Source: Pseudomonas sp. NFR16 (lineage in GTDB: Bacteria; Pseudomonadota; Gammaproteobacteria; Pseudomonadales; Pseudomonadaceae). Taken from it: 64,000 bases of DNA. This document shows, piece by piece, positions 37,567 to 47,137 of the stretch. The notes under the pieces were generated by a model. That model did not search any database. It had not been told where the DNA came from and saw nothing but the letters and a program-made list of their open reading frames with translations. The position numbers and the translations under genes were made by a program. Every line of letters begins with the position of its first letter. Position 1 is the stretch's first letter. The stretch is from contig NZ_FNYJ01000002.1 in the NCBI RefSeq assembly GCF_900108875.1, forward strand, positions 283,383-347,382, read 5' to 3'.

Positions 37567-38646
37567 ATGAGCACCTCAAGCCACAAAGGTCTTTCATTCG
37601 CCCGGCGTCTGCATCTGCCGCGCAGCGTTGGCCTGGGCATGGGTTTCTTCACCGTGGCCGCCGCGTTATACCCTTCTCATCCACCCATATGGGTCTGGGT
37701 GCTGATGGTGCTGCACGGCTACGTCTGGCCACATTTGGCGTATCTTCTCGCCTGCCGTTCCGACGAGCCCTACAAGGCTGAGCGCCGCAATCTGGTTTAT
37801 GACTCGCTGGCCGGTGGTTTCTGGGCTGGCGCCATGGGGTTGAATCCGCTTCCTGCAGTAGCAGCTCTATCGATGCTGGCCATGAACAACATCGCCGCTG
37901 GCGGCCCGCGAATGCTGGCGATCGGCTCGGTTGCGCAGGCCAGCGGCGCGCTGCTGGCGTACTGGATTTTCCGTCCGGACCTGTTTCCGGCCGTCACTCA
38001 GATCCAGATGTACGCCTGCCTGCCGATGCTGGTGATTTATCCATTGGCGATTGGTTGGCTGTGCTACCGCGTCGCGGTGCAGCTCTCCAATAGCAAAAAG
38101 GCGCTGGAGAAGCTGAGCACGACCGACAGCTTGACAGGTCTGATGAACCATGGCGCCTGGAAGGATCTGCTGACGCTGGAATTCAACAAGAGCCGGACGC
38201 TGGACAGGCACAACAGCGTTGCACTGATCGACATCGATCACTTCAAAACCATCAATGACACCTACGGCCACATTATCGGCGACAGCGTGCTCAAGCAGTT
38301 GAGCAACGCCCTGTCAGCCAACCTGCGGGAAACCGATCTGGCCGGACGCTATGGCGGCGACGAGTTTTGCGTGATCCTGCCCGACACCTCACTTGCGCAA
38401 GCCACCGACATCCTCGAGCGCCTGCGCCGCACGGTGAACGAACACTCCCACGCCGCCCTCCCCGACCTTAAATTGAGCCTGAGCGTCGGCATCGCCGCTT
38501 ACGGCGCCCATCTGAACGATGCGGGCATGTGGCTGCATGAGGCCGACATGGCGTTGTACAAAGCCAAAAGCACCGGGCGCAACCGGGTGACATCGGCGCC
38601 GCCCGGCGTAAGGGCCTGTGAATCAGCAGATGCCGAACTTGAGTGA
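37567..38646 (+). CDS. MASE2-GGDEF diguanylate cyclase (AdrA/DgcC-like)
   Basis: 359 residues. The MASE2 membrane sensor (about 10-170) opens with LSFARRLHLPRSVGLGMGFF. The GGDEF domain (about 180-340) has TDSLTGLMNHGAW, LIDIDHFKTINDTYGH and the active-site RYGGDEF. No RxxD inhibitory site four residues before it is seen (the I-site position reads RETDLAGR, i.e. RETD, which does fit RxxD), so product inhibition is possible. It makes c-di-GMP at the inner membrane; AdrA controls cellulose synthesis in enterics. Confidence 0.88.
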   Translation: MSTSSHKGLSFARRLHLPRSVGLGMGFFTVAAALYPSHPPIWVWVLMVLHGYVWPHLAYLLACRSDEPYKAERRNLVYDSLAGGFWAGAMGLNPLPAVAALSMLAMNNIAAGGPRMLAIGSVAQASGALLAYWIFRPDLFPAVTQIQMYACLPMLVIYPLAIGWLCYRVAVQLSNSKKALEKLSTTDSLTGLMNHGAWKDLLTLEFNKSRTLDRHNSVALIDIDHFKTINDTYGHIIGDSVLKQLSNALSANLRETDLAGRYGGDEFCVILPDTSLAQATDILERLRRTVNEHSHAALPDLKLSLSVGIAAYGAHLNDAGMWLHEADMALYKAKSTGRNRVTSAPPGVRACESADAELE

Positions 38647-38789
38647 ATCAGCGTCGGAGGCGAGCGAGGGTCTGGCAGCGCGAGGGAGTGACACTGTCGT
38701 TGAACTCGAACTACTCGCGCTGCACCATCACACACTGGAGAAGGCTCTGCATTTTCGACGCCTGCAGCCCGGCCTGTGCCTGAGTTCGG

Positions 38790-39488
38790 TCAGTCTGCGC
38801 AGCGCTGGGTCAGCTTGAGCAACTCGACTGGCGACACCCTCTCCAGCAACACAACCAGGCTGTCGCTCAGCGTCAAAGGGCCGTACAGCCCTTCTTCGCG
38901 GTCCAGATGCGCTTGCTGGACTTCGCGATAAGCACCGGGATAGATGCTTTTTTCGATGGGCAGCAGGCGGTCGAAATGCTCCAGCAGGCCTCGGAAAACA
39001 ATGCGCCGCTCCACCACGCCGCGGGTGGTGGCGATCAGTTTGATGAAGAAATCCGAATCGCTCTGGCGCATGGCTTCATACGCGGCATAGCGCTCCACCA
39101 GCGTGTACGCGCCGGTTTCATCGAACACCACACAACACAGCTCATGGCGCGTACGGCCGCTGAACGGATTGACGACCGCGCCGCGTCGATTGCTCTGCGC
39201 CAGAGCGAAGGCCACTGCGCGCTCCGCCTCCTGTAGACGCTGCGGGTTGTCGAGCCAGGTCAGGTCGTCAAGCGCCGGCGCCTGCCGCCCCAGCCGCTCG
39301 ACCTCTGCACTGAAGGTGGCGAACAGGCCCTGCGGACCGAACCATTGCTTGTGAAGTGCAGTGAGCTGATCTCTGGATAGCGCGGCCTGCTCCTCTACCA
39401 GCCGGTCGAACTCAACCGCGACCCCGACGTGATCAGGTCGCGAACGAAGCGCAGCCGAAGGCTGTGAGGTGGCGCTTTGAAGTGTCAT
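38790..39488 (-). CDS. Protein of unknown function in a LuxR-linked cluster
   Basis: 232 residues, no signal peptide or membrane segment and no domain I recognise. It is mostly helical, with WFGPQGLFATF near 49-60 and a more conserved-looking patch FSGRTRHELCCVVFD. AAGGA stands 8 bases before the ATG at 39488. It is 58 bases downstream of a small Cys-containing gene and follows a LuxR-type regulator on the same strand, so the three may form an operon. Confidence 0.6.
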   Translation of the reverse strand: MTLQSATSQPSAALRSRPDHVGVAVEFDRLVEEQAALSRDQLTALHKQWFGPQGLFATFSAEVERLGRQAPALDDLTWLDNPQRLQEAERAVAFALAQSNRRGAVVNPFSGRTRHELCCVVFDETGAYTLVERYAAYEAMRQSDSDFFIKLIATTRGVVERRIVFRGLLEHFDRLLPIEKSIYPGAYREVQQAHLDREEGLYGPLTLSDSLVVLLERVSPVELLKLTQRCAD

Positions 39489-39546
39489 CGGATCGTTCCT
39501 TTTTGTTGTTCAACTGTTGTTCGGCAGCATTGTTATGGCCGCGCTA

Positions 39547-39729
39547 TCAATCGTCCTGCTTCGCCGCGCCCTGCTGGCGAAGCCTCTCGGCCAGGCAGCC
39601 TTCAGCGCAATATTTTCCATTGCAGGTTTCCCCAGCCATCCCGGCCGCATTCTTTCCCTTGCCATAACGTTGACTGACACCGCGTAAAACAAATAACGCA
39701 GCCGAAGTATCGCTCGACATCTGATTCAT
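39547..39729 (-). CDS. Small cysteine-containing peptide
   Basis: 60 residues from ATG 39729, which has a good AGGAAAG site 3-6 bases upstream. The N-terminal half is uncharged and small (MNQMSSDTSAALFVLRG), and the middle has CNGKYCAEGC. Three cysteines at a C-x4-C-x3-C spacing. No signal peptide. A longer frame to 39798 is open but has a weaker start. Unknown; it might be a precursor peptide, a metal-binding protein or a regulator partner. Confidence 0.5.
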   Translation of the reverse strand: MNQMSSDTSAALFVLRGVSQRYGKGKNAAGMAGETCNGKYCAEGCLAERLRQQGAAKQDD

Positions 39730-39837
39730 GATCTTTCCTGCCAATCCATTGATGCATGCGAGTTGCAACTTCACAGGCACGCGCCCGTATCGACCCAAAT
39801 AATTGCGGGCGTCGCAATACTTATAAATGCTCAGTCT

Positions 39838-40131
39838 TCAATCGGTTTTATTATGCGCGCCTCGCTCGGCGATACAATCCGTCAAATGTAGGGGTGCAGG
39901 GGTTTTCTTTTTACGCAGCCCGGGCACGTGCAGCGCCATTAACTGCGCCCGGTTTTTGACCTCGTTTTTCTTGAGCAGCGACGAGACATGGTCCCGCGCC
40001 GTGTAATCACTGATGCCCAGCCGCTGGGCGATGTCCTTGTTGGTGCAGCCCAGCAGCACCAACTGCAGGACTTCCCGCTCTCTGGGCGTCGCTCTGCTCG
40101 ATCGTTTTCGCTTGCGGTCTTGTTCCATCAT
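39838..40131 (-). CDS. Small LuxR/GerE-type transcriptional regulator
   Basis: 97 residues, only the DNA-binding domain plus a short tail. The helix-turn-helix (about 15-70) reads TPREREVLQLVLLGCTNKDI then SDYTARDHVSSLLKKN, typical of LuxR. No receiver or autoinducer domain. The two adjacent ATGs at 40131 and 40128 are equally possible. It is first on the strand ahead of the small peptide and the 232-residue protein. Confidence 0.82.
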   Translation of the reverse strand: MMEQDRKRKRSSRATPREREVLQLVLLGCTNKDIAQRLGISDYTARDHVSSLLKKNEVKNRAQLMALHVPGLRKKKTPAPLHLTDCIAERGAHNKTD

Positions 40132-40536
40132 CTGCCTGCAATAACCCCCGTTAGTTGCCGTCCCTGGCGTTGCTCAGCTCATCGGCACTGATACAATTTT
40201 ATTGAGTTGAGTTTTTCGAGCGCGCACAACTTCGACTGACGAACCAGGCGAAGGGTTAATAATAAGCACAACGAAAGTAACTATTCCTACAGCATGCAGG
40301 GACACTTCCTTGATGGCTGACCAATTATCGCCCGCACAATAATTAATTCCTGGCGAAAACCAAGTTCGGCACAGACATATAGAGACAGCTTGTATAGACA
40401 GGCACGATGATACTTACGAATGATAATTACAATCATCTGTTACAAATCAGGGCGTGGCATCACTGTGTTCACGCGCCCGGCGACCGGACCGGAAAGTCCG
40501 GAGCGCTCCGGGCGGCTGCAGAACGATGAATACGTT
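40132..40536. other. AT-rich intergenic region upstream of the LuxR gene
   Basis: 405 bases, clearly lower in GC than the flanks, presumably the promoter region of the LuxR-type gene. It contains ATGATAATTACAATCAT at about 40419-40435, an imperfect Fur-like palindrome without an obvious gene to control. No coding sequence or RNA recognised. Confidence 0.45.
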
Positions 40537-41007
40537 TCAGGACGAAGGTTGAGCAAACAGCATCGCGGCGCGATCGCGGATTTCATCGGGAGTGAGGTCT
40601 TCCTTGTGCGTGCCGATGAACCACAGATGCCCGAACGGATCGCGCACGCTGCCGCTGCGGTCGCCGTAAAACATGTCCTGGACCTCGCTGACCACTGTCG
40701 CGCCCGACTCCACGGCGCGCTTGAATTGCGCGTCGACATCAGCGACGTACAGGTGCATGGCGAACGAGGTTTTGCTGCCGGGTTCAGGGCTGACGAAGCC
40801 ACCCTGATCGCAAGGCTCGGCGAGCATCAGGCGAGAGTCGCCGATTTGCAGTTCGGCGTGACCGACCTTTCCGCCCGGCCCGTCCAGCCGGAACATTTCC
40901 TGGGCATCGAAGGCTTTTTTATAGAACTCGATAGCTTGGTCGGCGGGCGAAACGCCCATGTACACGGTCAGGCTGTGCTGGCCGTCGGGGATAGGTTTGA
41001 CGCTCAT
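40537..41007 (-). CDS. VOC-family protein (PhnB/glyoxalase-like)
   Basis: 156 residues, two beta-alpha-beta-beta-beta modules. Opens with SLTVYMGVSPADQAIEFYKK and has SVRDPFGHLWFIGTHKED, the PhnB-type end of the fold. Members are metalloenzymes or binding proteins with various small substrates, so function cannot be assigned. GGAG is 6 bases before the ATG at 41007. No partner genes. Confidence 0.82.
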   Translation of the reverse strand: MSVKPIPDGQHSLTVYMGVSPADQAIEFYKKAFDAQEMFRLDGPGGKVGHAELQIGDSRLMLAEPCDQGGFVSPEPGSKTSFAMHLYVADVDAQFKRAVESGATVVSEVQDMFYGDRSGSVRDPFGHLWFIGTHKEDLTPDEIRDRAAMLFAQPSS

Positions 41008-41198
41008 GGCAGGCTCCAGAGGCTTAAGCCTTCACAGCTGGTTGCGGTGCGGCGCAGGTTCGCTCACCCGATGACCGCCGCGCGCGGTCGCCGGCGGGAA
41101 GCGCCGTGCCTTGCGGCCGCGCCATCCCGCCTTGTCTGAAACCTGCTCCACCGATCAAGCGTAGTTCTGCCAGAGCAATCGTCCGGGTTGCCCGACGA

Positions 41199-42518
41199 TC
41201 AGTTGCCTGACTGCGCCACCATCACGTCGTCCACCTGCATGCCCTTGCGCATGCCGAAGAACATCGCGGTCAGCAGGCCGACCGACCCCATGATCACGCA
41301 ATAGCCGACGCAGACCCATGGGCTCCAAGGCATTAGCGCGATCAATGCCAGCGGCGTGGTGCTGGCCCAGAGCGCGTAGCTGACGTTGTAGGTAAGTGAG
41401 ATACCGGAGACGCGAATGTTCGCCGGGAACAGTCCGACCATGACCGATGGCACGACGCCGACGATGCCGCAGGCCAGGCCCGCGACGGCATAGGCCAGGC
41501 CCACGGGCAGCCACTGGATGACCAGACTGGCGTACAGCAGACCGACGCCAATCGGCAGCAGCAGGCTGTACAACACGACGCCGCGCCAGGCGCCGATGCG
41601 ATCGACCAGCCTGCCGGCCAGCACACAGCCGATGTTCAGAAACACGATGCCGACACTGCTGAGCGCGAACGTGTCGCCAGGGCTCATGCCGAAGCGCTGT
41701 TGCATCACCGTCGGCGTGATCACCACCAGCGTCACCACCGCAGAGGTCAGCACACAGGTCAGCAACGCCGCTGGCAGCAACGACTGGCGATGTTCACGAA
41801 TCACTGCGCGTAGCGGCAGCTCGGTCATGCCTTGACGCTGGGCATGCAACGCCATGAAGACAGGGGTTTCGCTCAGCCAGCGACGCAGCCAGACGCCAAT
41901 CACACCGAATACGCCGCCCAGCAGAAACGGGATTCGCCAGGCGAAATCGAGGATTTCTGCGTGGGTGAACACTCGCGCAAGCCAGGTGGCCGTCAGCGCG
42001 CCGATGAGATAGCCGAAGGTGAGCCCGGCCTGCAGCACCCCCAAGGCGTAGCCGCGGTGGCCTTTGGGCGCATGTTCAGCGACGAACACCCAGGCGCTCG
42101 GCACTTCGCCCCCCACGGCTGCCCCCTGCAGAATGCGCAATGCCAGCAGCACCAGTGGCGCCCAGTAGCCAATTTCGGCGTACGTCGGCATCACGCCGAT
42201 CAGCAGGCACGGCAGCGCCATCATCAGAATGCTCAGACTGAACACCCGCTTGCGCCCCAGCTTGTCGGCGAAATGCGCCATCAGGATGCCGCCCAGCGGA
42301 CGCGCCAGGTAGCCCGTGACGAAGATGCCGAAGCTTTGCAGCAGGCGCAGCCACTCGGGCATTTCAGGGGGAAAAAACAGCTGGCTGAGCGTCAGGGCAA
42401 AGAAAACGAAGATGATGAAATCATAGATTTCCAGCGCCCCGCCCAATGCCGCCAAGCCCAGGGTCTTGTAGTCGCCCCGGTTGATCGGTTGTGGACGTGG
42501 TCGAAGAATGGCTGTCAT
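41199..42518 (-). CDS. MFS transporter of the metabolite:H+ symporter type
   Basis: 439 residues with twelve membrane segments. The motif FADKLGRKRVFSLSILMMALP follows TM2, and ILQGAAVGGEVPSAWVFVAEH in TM4-5 is the metabolite:H+ symporter signature (ProP, ShiA, CitA relatives). Imports a carboxylate or osmolyte by proton symport; the substrate is unknown. The ATG at 42518 gives the conserved start, whereas the longer frame adds 21 unrelated residues. The divergence of the AraC gene is not seen; that gene lies upstream on the same strand. Confidence 0.85.
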   Translation of the reverse strand: MTAILRPRPQPINRGDYKTLGLAALGGALEIYDFIIFVFFALTLSQLFFPPEMPEWLRLLQSFGIFVTGYLARPLGGILMAHFADKLGRKRVFSLSILMMALPCLLIGVMPTYAEIGYWAPLVLLALRILQGAAVGGEVPSAWVFVAEHAPKGHRGYALGVLQAGLTFGYLIGALTATWLARVFTHAEILDFAWRIPFLLGGVFGVIGVWLRRWLSETPVFMALHAQRQGMTELPLRAVIREHRQSLLPAALLTCVLTSAVVTLVVITPTVMQQRFGMSPGDTFALSSVGIVFLNIGCVLAGRLVDRIGAWRGVVLYSLLLPIGVGLLYASLVIQWLPVGLAYAVAGLACGIVGVVPSVMVGLFPANIRVSGISLTYNVSYALWASTTPLALIALMPWSPWVCVGYCVIMGSVGLLTAMFFGMRKGMQVDDVMVAQSGN

Positions 42519-42637
42519 GAAAGACCCCAAATCACAGGTTGAAACGGCAGTTAAGTGCGACAAAGGCGCGCAGGATAACAAAGCTTACAGATTGAGGGCG
42601 GTTGGCAGACGGCTGACGTGACGCCACTTGCGTCCGA

Positions 42638-43420
42638 TCACAGGGTGTATGCGCCGGGAGTCGTGCCGAATTGGGCGCTGAAGGCGCCGATAAACGTGCT
42701 GACACTGTCGTAGCCCAGGCGCTGCGCGACGCGGTTGACGCTGTCGCCTTGCGCGAGCAGTTCCAACGCGCGCTTCATTCGCGCGACGATGCGCCACTGC
42801 ACCAGCGACATGCCGGTTTCCGCGCGAAAGTGCCGGGTCAGGCCGCGCCGCGACATCCCGGTCCGCCGGGCCCAGTCGTCCAGGCTCAGTTTATTGGCAG
42901 GATCGGCCACGATCGTCAGCGTCATTCCCACCAGATGCGGACTGCTGGGCATCGGCAGAAACAGCGGCTCGGCAGGAGAAATTTTCAACTCGTCGAACAG
43001 GACTTCCAGCTGACGATGCTGCGGCGGTGTGAGTTCGCCAGCGCTGTGCTCGATCAGCGCGCCGCTCCAGCCGCCGATGCGTTCCAGCAAGGCGTGGGAC
43101 AACGACGTCATGTCAAAAACCGTGGGAGTGGTGGGAAACAGCGGGCAGAGGTCGGGGCGCAGGTAGATCATCCACCCTCTGGCGGCCTCATGGATCCGCG
43201 CGGCATGGGCAACGCCCGGAGGAATCCAGCCGATGCGACGCGCCGGCACGACCCAACTGCCGGTGTCGAGCTCGGCCGTAATCACGCCTTCCCGGACAGC
43301 CCACAACTGGCCTTCACGGTAACGGTGCAGGCTGTCTTCGCTGCCCGACTGCAAGGGCGCATTGACCAATACGGGTCGGCCGTCCTGGATGCGACGTTGC
43401 AACGGGTACTGTGCTGTCAT
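42638..43420 (-). CDS. AraC-family transcriptional regulator with cupin domain
   Basis: 260 residues. Cupin-like sensor (about 20-100) with WVVPARRIGWIPPGVAHAAR, then a C-terminal AraC domain (about 160-258) including LDDWARRTGMSRRGLTRHFR and NRVAQRLGYDSVSTFIGAF. It precedes the MFS gene on the same strand with about 120 bases between; it may control that transporter. ATG 43420 is the only start giving the full cupin strand. Confidence 0.85.
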   Translation of the reverse strand: MTAQYPLQRRIQDGRPVLVNAPLQSGSEDSLHRYREGQLWAVREGVITAELDTGSWVVPARRIGWIPPGVAHAARIHEAARGWMIYLRPDLCPLFPTTPTVFDMTSLSHALLERIGGWSGALIEHSAGELTPPQHRQLEVLFDELKISPAEPLFLPMPSSPHLVGMTLTIVADPANKLSLDDWARRTGMSRRGLTRHFRAETGMSLVQWRIVARMKRALELLAQGDSVNRVAQRLGYDSVSTFIGAFSAQFGTTPGAYTL

Positions 43421-43506
43421 GGCCCGATTTCCCGGTTGAGAGGCTTGCCGACGTTAGCAAGCCAGAAGGACCGTTGCCAGTAACACGACAGGTTTTCCGC
43501 GCTCGC

Positions 43507-43992
43507 TCAGTGAACGGAATGGGCTGGTAATGCCCGCTCCATGTACAGACTGCGCAATGTAATGCCGCTGGGGTGTTCGTAGGGCTCGTCACGAATCGCC
43601 ACAAAGCCCATCGCGCGATAAAAGTCGGCGGCGTTGAGCGACGCGTAGAGATGAAGCCGGGTGAAGCGCTCTTCGGCGGCAATGGCTTCCAGCGCGTGCA
43701 TCAGACGTCGCCCGATGCCCTTGCCGATCAGTCCGGGTTCTACGAACAAGGCGACAACCTCGCCGCTCTGCCGGTCGAGAATGCCGTAGCCGAGCCACTG
43801 GCCGTCCTCTTCGGCGATGACGGCGCATCCGGTGGCAAGCAGCCGCAGATAAGACTCAGGCGGCGGCGAAGCGCTCCAGACGTCGATCTGTTCGGGAGAA
43901 TAATGACTGGCACACACCCTGCGCACGGCCCGCGTACGCAGCGCCCACAACAACGGAATATCGGCGATGCTGCCTTTTTTCAACTCGATCAT
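43507..43992 (-). CDS. GNAT-family N-acetyltransferase
   Basis: 161 residues. Motif A, VVALFVEPGLIGKGIGRRLM, holds the acetyl-CoA loop (GKGIGR). Motif B is LYASLNAADFYRAMGF. Substrate unknown. ATG 43992 is preceded by GGGCGAGGAG, a good ribosome site. Followed by the AraC gene 86 bases downstream. Confidence 0.85.
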   Translation of the reverse strand: MIELKKGSIADIPLLWALRTRAVRRVCASHYSPEQIDVWSASPPPESYLRLLATGCAVIAEEDGQWLGYGILDRQSGEVVALFVEPGLIGKGIGRRLMHALEAIAAEERFTRLHLYASLNAADFYRAMGFVAIRDEPYEHPSGITLRSLYMERALPAHSVH

Positions 43993-44219
43993 CTTCGCTC
44001 CTCGCCCTCAAGACCCACGAACCGCCCTGTCCATGTAATGCCACCGCTCAGGCGACAGAATGCGCTAATGAGCTTACGGGCGAAAGCGCCGAGCTCGGAT
44101 CTTGAATCAGGGGGAATGATCTTTCGCGGGCGACGCAGCCGTTTTGTGGGGAACAGCTCGATTTCTGACAACGCCGCAGCCCTGTGAGGAAAAGATCCAT
44201 TCCCACAGCGCACATGACC

Positions 44220-44745
44220 TGTAGGAACGAGCTTGCCCGCGAAGGCGTCATTCCGACCAACACATCTCCACCGGATGCAACCGGCCTCTTCCCGGCTAAA
44301 GCCGGTCCTACGGGCGCTACGGGCTTTTCGTAGGACCGGCTTCAGCCGGGAAAGCGTCGGGCGTCAGGCCGTTGAATAGAAGGCGCTATGACCAAGCTCA
44401 CGCCCACAAGGATCTCCGGGCATACCCGAATTATCTTCCCAGACACGAATCCTGCAGGAGCGCGCTTGCCCGCGAAGGCGGCATTCCGACCAACACATCT
44501 TTACCGGATGCAACCGGCCTCTTCCCGGCTAAAGCCGGTCCTACGGGCGCTGCGGGCTTTTCGTAGGACCGGCTTCAGCCGGGAAAGCGTCGGGCGTCAG
44601 GCCGTTGAATAGAAGGCGCTATGACCAAGCTCACGCCCACAAGGATCTCCGGGCATTCCCGAGTTCTCTTCCCAGACACGAATCCTGCAGGAGCGCGCTT
44701 TCCCGCGAAGGCATCATTCCGACCAACACATCTCCACCCGATCTG
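44220..44745. repeat. 233-bp tandem duplication of REP-containing sequence
   Basis: The sequence around GAAGGCGTCATTCCGACCAA recurs at 44241, 44474 and 44707, an exact 233-base period, giving 2.2 copies. Each unit holds a CCGGCTAAAGCCGGTCCTAC pair and the text TTGAATAGAAGGCGCTATGA. The last copy is truncated. The 43993-44219 part has no gene. Confidence 0.93.
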
Positions 44746-44782
44746 TCTCTGCCGGATGAACTGTCATCACCCTCGCTCCGCC

Positions 44783-46957
44783 TCAGAAACTGACGGTCGC
44801 TGACAGGCGGGCCGTGCGGGGGGCGCCGAGGAAGATGTAGTCGTCGCCCAGGTATTCGCCCACGTCGCGCCAGTAGCGTTTGTCGAACAGGTTGTCGACG
44901 GTCAGCCGGAACACGGTGTCGTAGCCGTCGATGCGGGTGCTGTAGCGGCTGCCGGCATTGAACACTGCATAGTCGTCGACCTTCACCGAGCCTTCCCGGT
45001 TGGCGTACTTGCTTGAGCTGTACTGCATGCCGCCGAGCAGCGCGAGTCCCGGAATCGGCAAGCTGTAATCGGCGAACAGGCTGCCGCGCACTTTCGGCAC
45101 GTTGATCGCCTGGTGGCCTTCGTACGCGGCGGTGCCGCTGTCCTCCACGCGCGCGCGGATGGCCGCGACGCTGGCGGCGATCTGCAGCTGCGAAGTCAGC
45201 CAGCCGTTGGCGCTCAGCTCCAGACCGGTGTTCTTCTGCTGGCCCTGCTGGACGAACACCGAACTGATGCCGTCATCATTGGGCCTGGAATACTGGTACG
45301 CCTGGCGCGTCTGGAACACCGCCGCGGTGAAGCTCATCCGGCGCCAATCGTACTTGACCCCGGCCTCGAGCTGACGGGAGATCGTCGGCGCCAGAATTTC
45401 GCCCGCGTTGGAATCGAACACCGACGCCGTGCCGCCCAGCGAGAGGCCTTTGCTGTAACTGGTGTAAAGCGAAACGTTGTCGACCGGTTTGTAGATCAGC
45501 GCGGCCTGCGGCAGGAAAATCGAGCGCTGCGTGTGACGATTGTCGCTGCCGTCGTCGTTGTACGCTTTTTCATCGAGGCGCACCTGCCGCCCACCGATGA
45601 CGGTCTGCCAATGCTCATCGAAATGGATGCGATCCGTGGCGAACAGGCCGTACTGACGGCTGTCCAGACGCCGCTCGGTATGCCCGACTGGCAGGTCCGA
45701 CGGATCGAGCGTCTGCGGCGTGTCGTGGATATTGCCCGAGCCCACGTATTCGCTGAAATACGGCCGGGTGTCCACAGTGCGGCGAAACGCGCTGGTGCCG
45801 AATGTCAGCTCATGTTTGAGCCAGGCAGTGTTGAACAGCCCGCTCATCGACGCCTCGACTTCGTCGTTGCGTCGGGTGTCGTCGGGGCTGCGGAAGTCGT
45901 AGATGTCGTAACCGCCGCCTGGGGTGAAATGCCCCGTTACCGGTTTGCTCGGGCAGTCGCTCTGGAAATAGCAGCCGTAAGCGAACGCGCTGTAATCGTC
46001 GATCACCACGCGGCTGCGCGAGGCGCTGAGGCTGGCCTTCCAGTCATCGTTGAAGCGGTACTCGTAACGGCCGCTCATGTTCAGCGAGTCGATGCCGACC
46101 GGGTTGGACCAGCTCTGATAGCCGAGCAACTTGCGCGGCGAGGCGTCGTGAGGCAGCTCGGTGCCGCCCAGCAGTTGATAGCCCGGCACCGATCGCTGCT
46201 CTTTGGTCTGATACTCGACGTCCAGCTGCAGCGTCGACTGATCGTTGATGTTCCAGTCGAACGCCAGCGAGGCGAAATCGCGCTTGCCGTCAGCATGCTC
46301 GACATACGAGCGAATGTCTTCGTGGGCAACGTTGGCGCGCAGGCCGAACTGCTTTTCGTTGCCGAACCAGCCACCCACATCCGTCGCCAGGTAGCGCTCG
46401 CCATGTTCGTTGGTGGAGACGGTCACCGAGCGCACGTCTTCCGGGCGCTTGGTCTTGTAATTGACCACGCCGGCAGGCTCGGAAACCCCGCTCTGCAAGC
46501 CCGACAGCCCTTTGAGCAGTTCGACCTGCTCCTTGTTTTCCAGCGCCACGTTCTGCTCGCCCGTGATGCTGCGGCCGTTGATGCGGTAGCTGTTGGCGGC
46601 GTTCAGAGAGAACCCGCGGACGACGAAGTTCTCGTAGTAACCCACCGGCGCGTAGCTGTCGCCCACCGAGGCATCGTTACGCAGCACCTCGCTGAGCAGC
46701 CTGGCCTGCTGATTCTTGAGCATTTCCTGACTGAACACCGAAATCGAGGCGGGTGTATCGATCAAGGGCGCCTCGTTGAAGCCGCCGACCGACGCGCTGC
46801 CAGCTTGATAAACCGACTCCAGTTCGCCTGACACATTCAGCGCATCGAGCGTCAGCGGTTCGGCCTCCTGCGCGGCCAGCCAGGGCGATGCGAAAGCGAT
46901 GCTCAGCGGCAACAAGCGACGCGTGAAGCCTGCGACAGGGCGGGACGGGGTGTTCAT
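44783..46957 (-). CDS. TonB-dependent siderophore receptor
   Basis: 724 residues with a signal peptide (about 1-30, ending WLAAQ). Plug domain at about 60-170 (TPASISVFSQEMLKNQQARL, then GVSEPAGVVNYKTKRP), followed by a 22-strand barrel ending in the C-terminal phenylalanine of SATVSF. Resembles ferric-siderophore receptors of the FhuA/FpvA class, without a long signalling N-domain. Siderophore unknown. ATG at 46957 follows GGAATTCC weakly. No Fur box was recognised upstream by eye. A FhuF-type reductase at 18975 may serve the same type of substrate, but it is far away. Confidence 0.9.
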   Translation of the reverse strand: MNTPSRPVAGFTRRLLPLSIAFASPWLAAQEAEPLTLDALNVSGELESVYQAGSASVGGFNEAPLIDTPASISVFSQEMLKNQQARLLSEVLRNDASVGDSYAPVGYYENFVVRGFSLNAANSYRINGRSITGEQNVALENKEQVELLKGLSGLQSGVSEPAGVVNYKTKRPEDVRSVTVSTNEHGERYLATDVGGWFGNEKQFGLRANVAHEDIRSYVEHADGKRDFASLAFDWNINDQSTLQLDVEYQTKEQRSVPGYQLLGGTELPHDASPRKLLGYQSWSNPVGIDSLNMSGRYEYRFNDDWKASLSASRSRVVIDDYSAFAYGCYFQSDCPSKPVTGHFTPGGGYDIYDFRSPDDTRRNDEVEASMSGLFNTAWLKHELTFGTSAFRRTVDTRPYFSEYVGSGNIHDTPQTLDPSDLPVGHTERRLDSRQYGLFATDRIHFDEHWQTVIGGRQVRLDEKAYNDDGSDNRHTQRSIFLPQAALIYKPVDNVSLYTSYSKGLSLGGTASVFDSNAGEILAPTISRQLEAGVKYDWRRMSFTAAVFQTRQAYQYSRPNDDGISSVFVQQGQQKNTGLELSANGWLTSQLQIAASVAAIRARVEDSGTAAYEGHQAINVPKVRGSLFADYSLPIPGLALLGGMQYSSSKYANREGSVKVDDYAVFNAGSRYSTRIDGYDTVFRLTVDNLFDKRYWRDVGEYLGDDYIFLGAPRTARLSATVSF

Positions 46958-47137
46958 CGGCGGCGGAATTCCTGGTTGATAGCGGTCGGCGGTGAACGAC
47001 GCGCAGGCGAATCGGCGGCGCATCTTTTACGTTCTGCGCCGGTTTTTTACAACCTCGATATAAACCTCGCACGCGCCTCGAAATGTCGGGGCAGCCTCCT
47101 TTACACTCCGGGCTTACCTCTTCATGGACGCTCCCCT

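Noticed and set aside
40419..40435. Fur box
   Set aside because: The palindrome ATGATAATTACAATCAT matches only in part, and no iron gene starts behind it on either strand.
43993..44782. Small genes inside the repeated region before the TonB receptor
   Set aside because: Open frames here lie wholly within duplicated REP sequence and repeat with it; no ribosome sites.
45113..46831. A 572-codon open frame antisense to the TonB receptor
   Set aside because: GC-rich shadow frame without domain or ribosome site.
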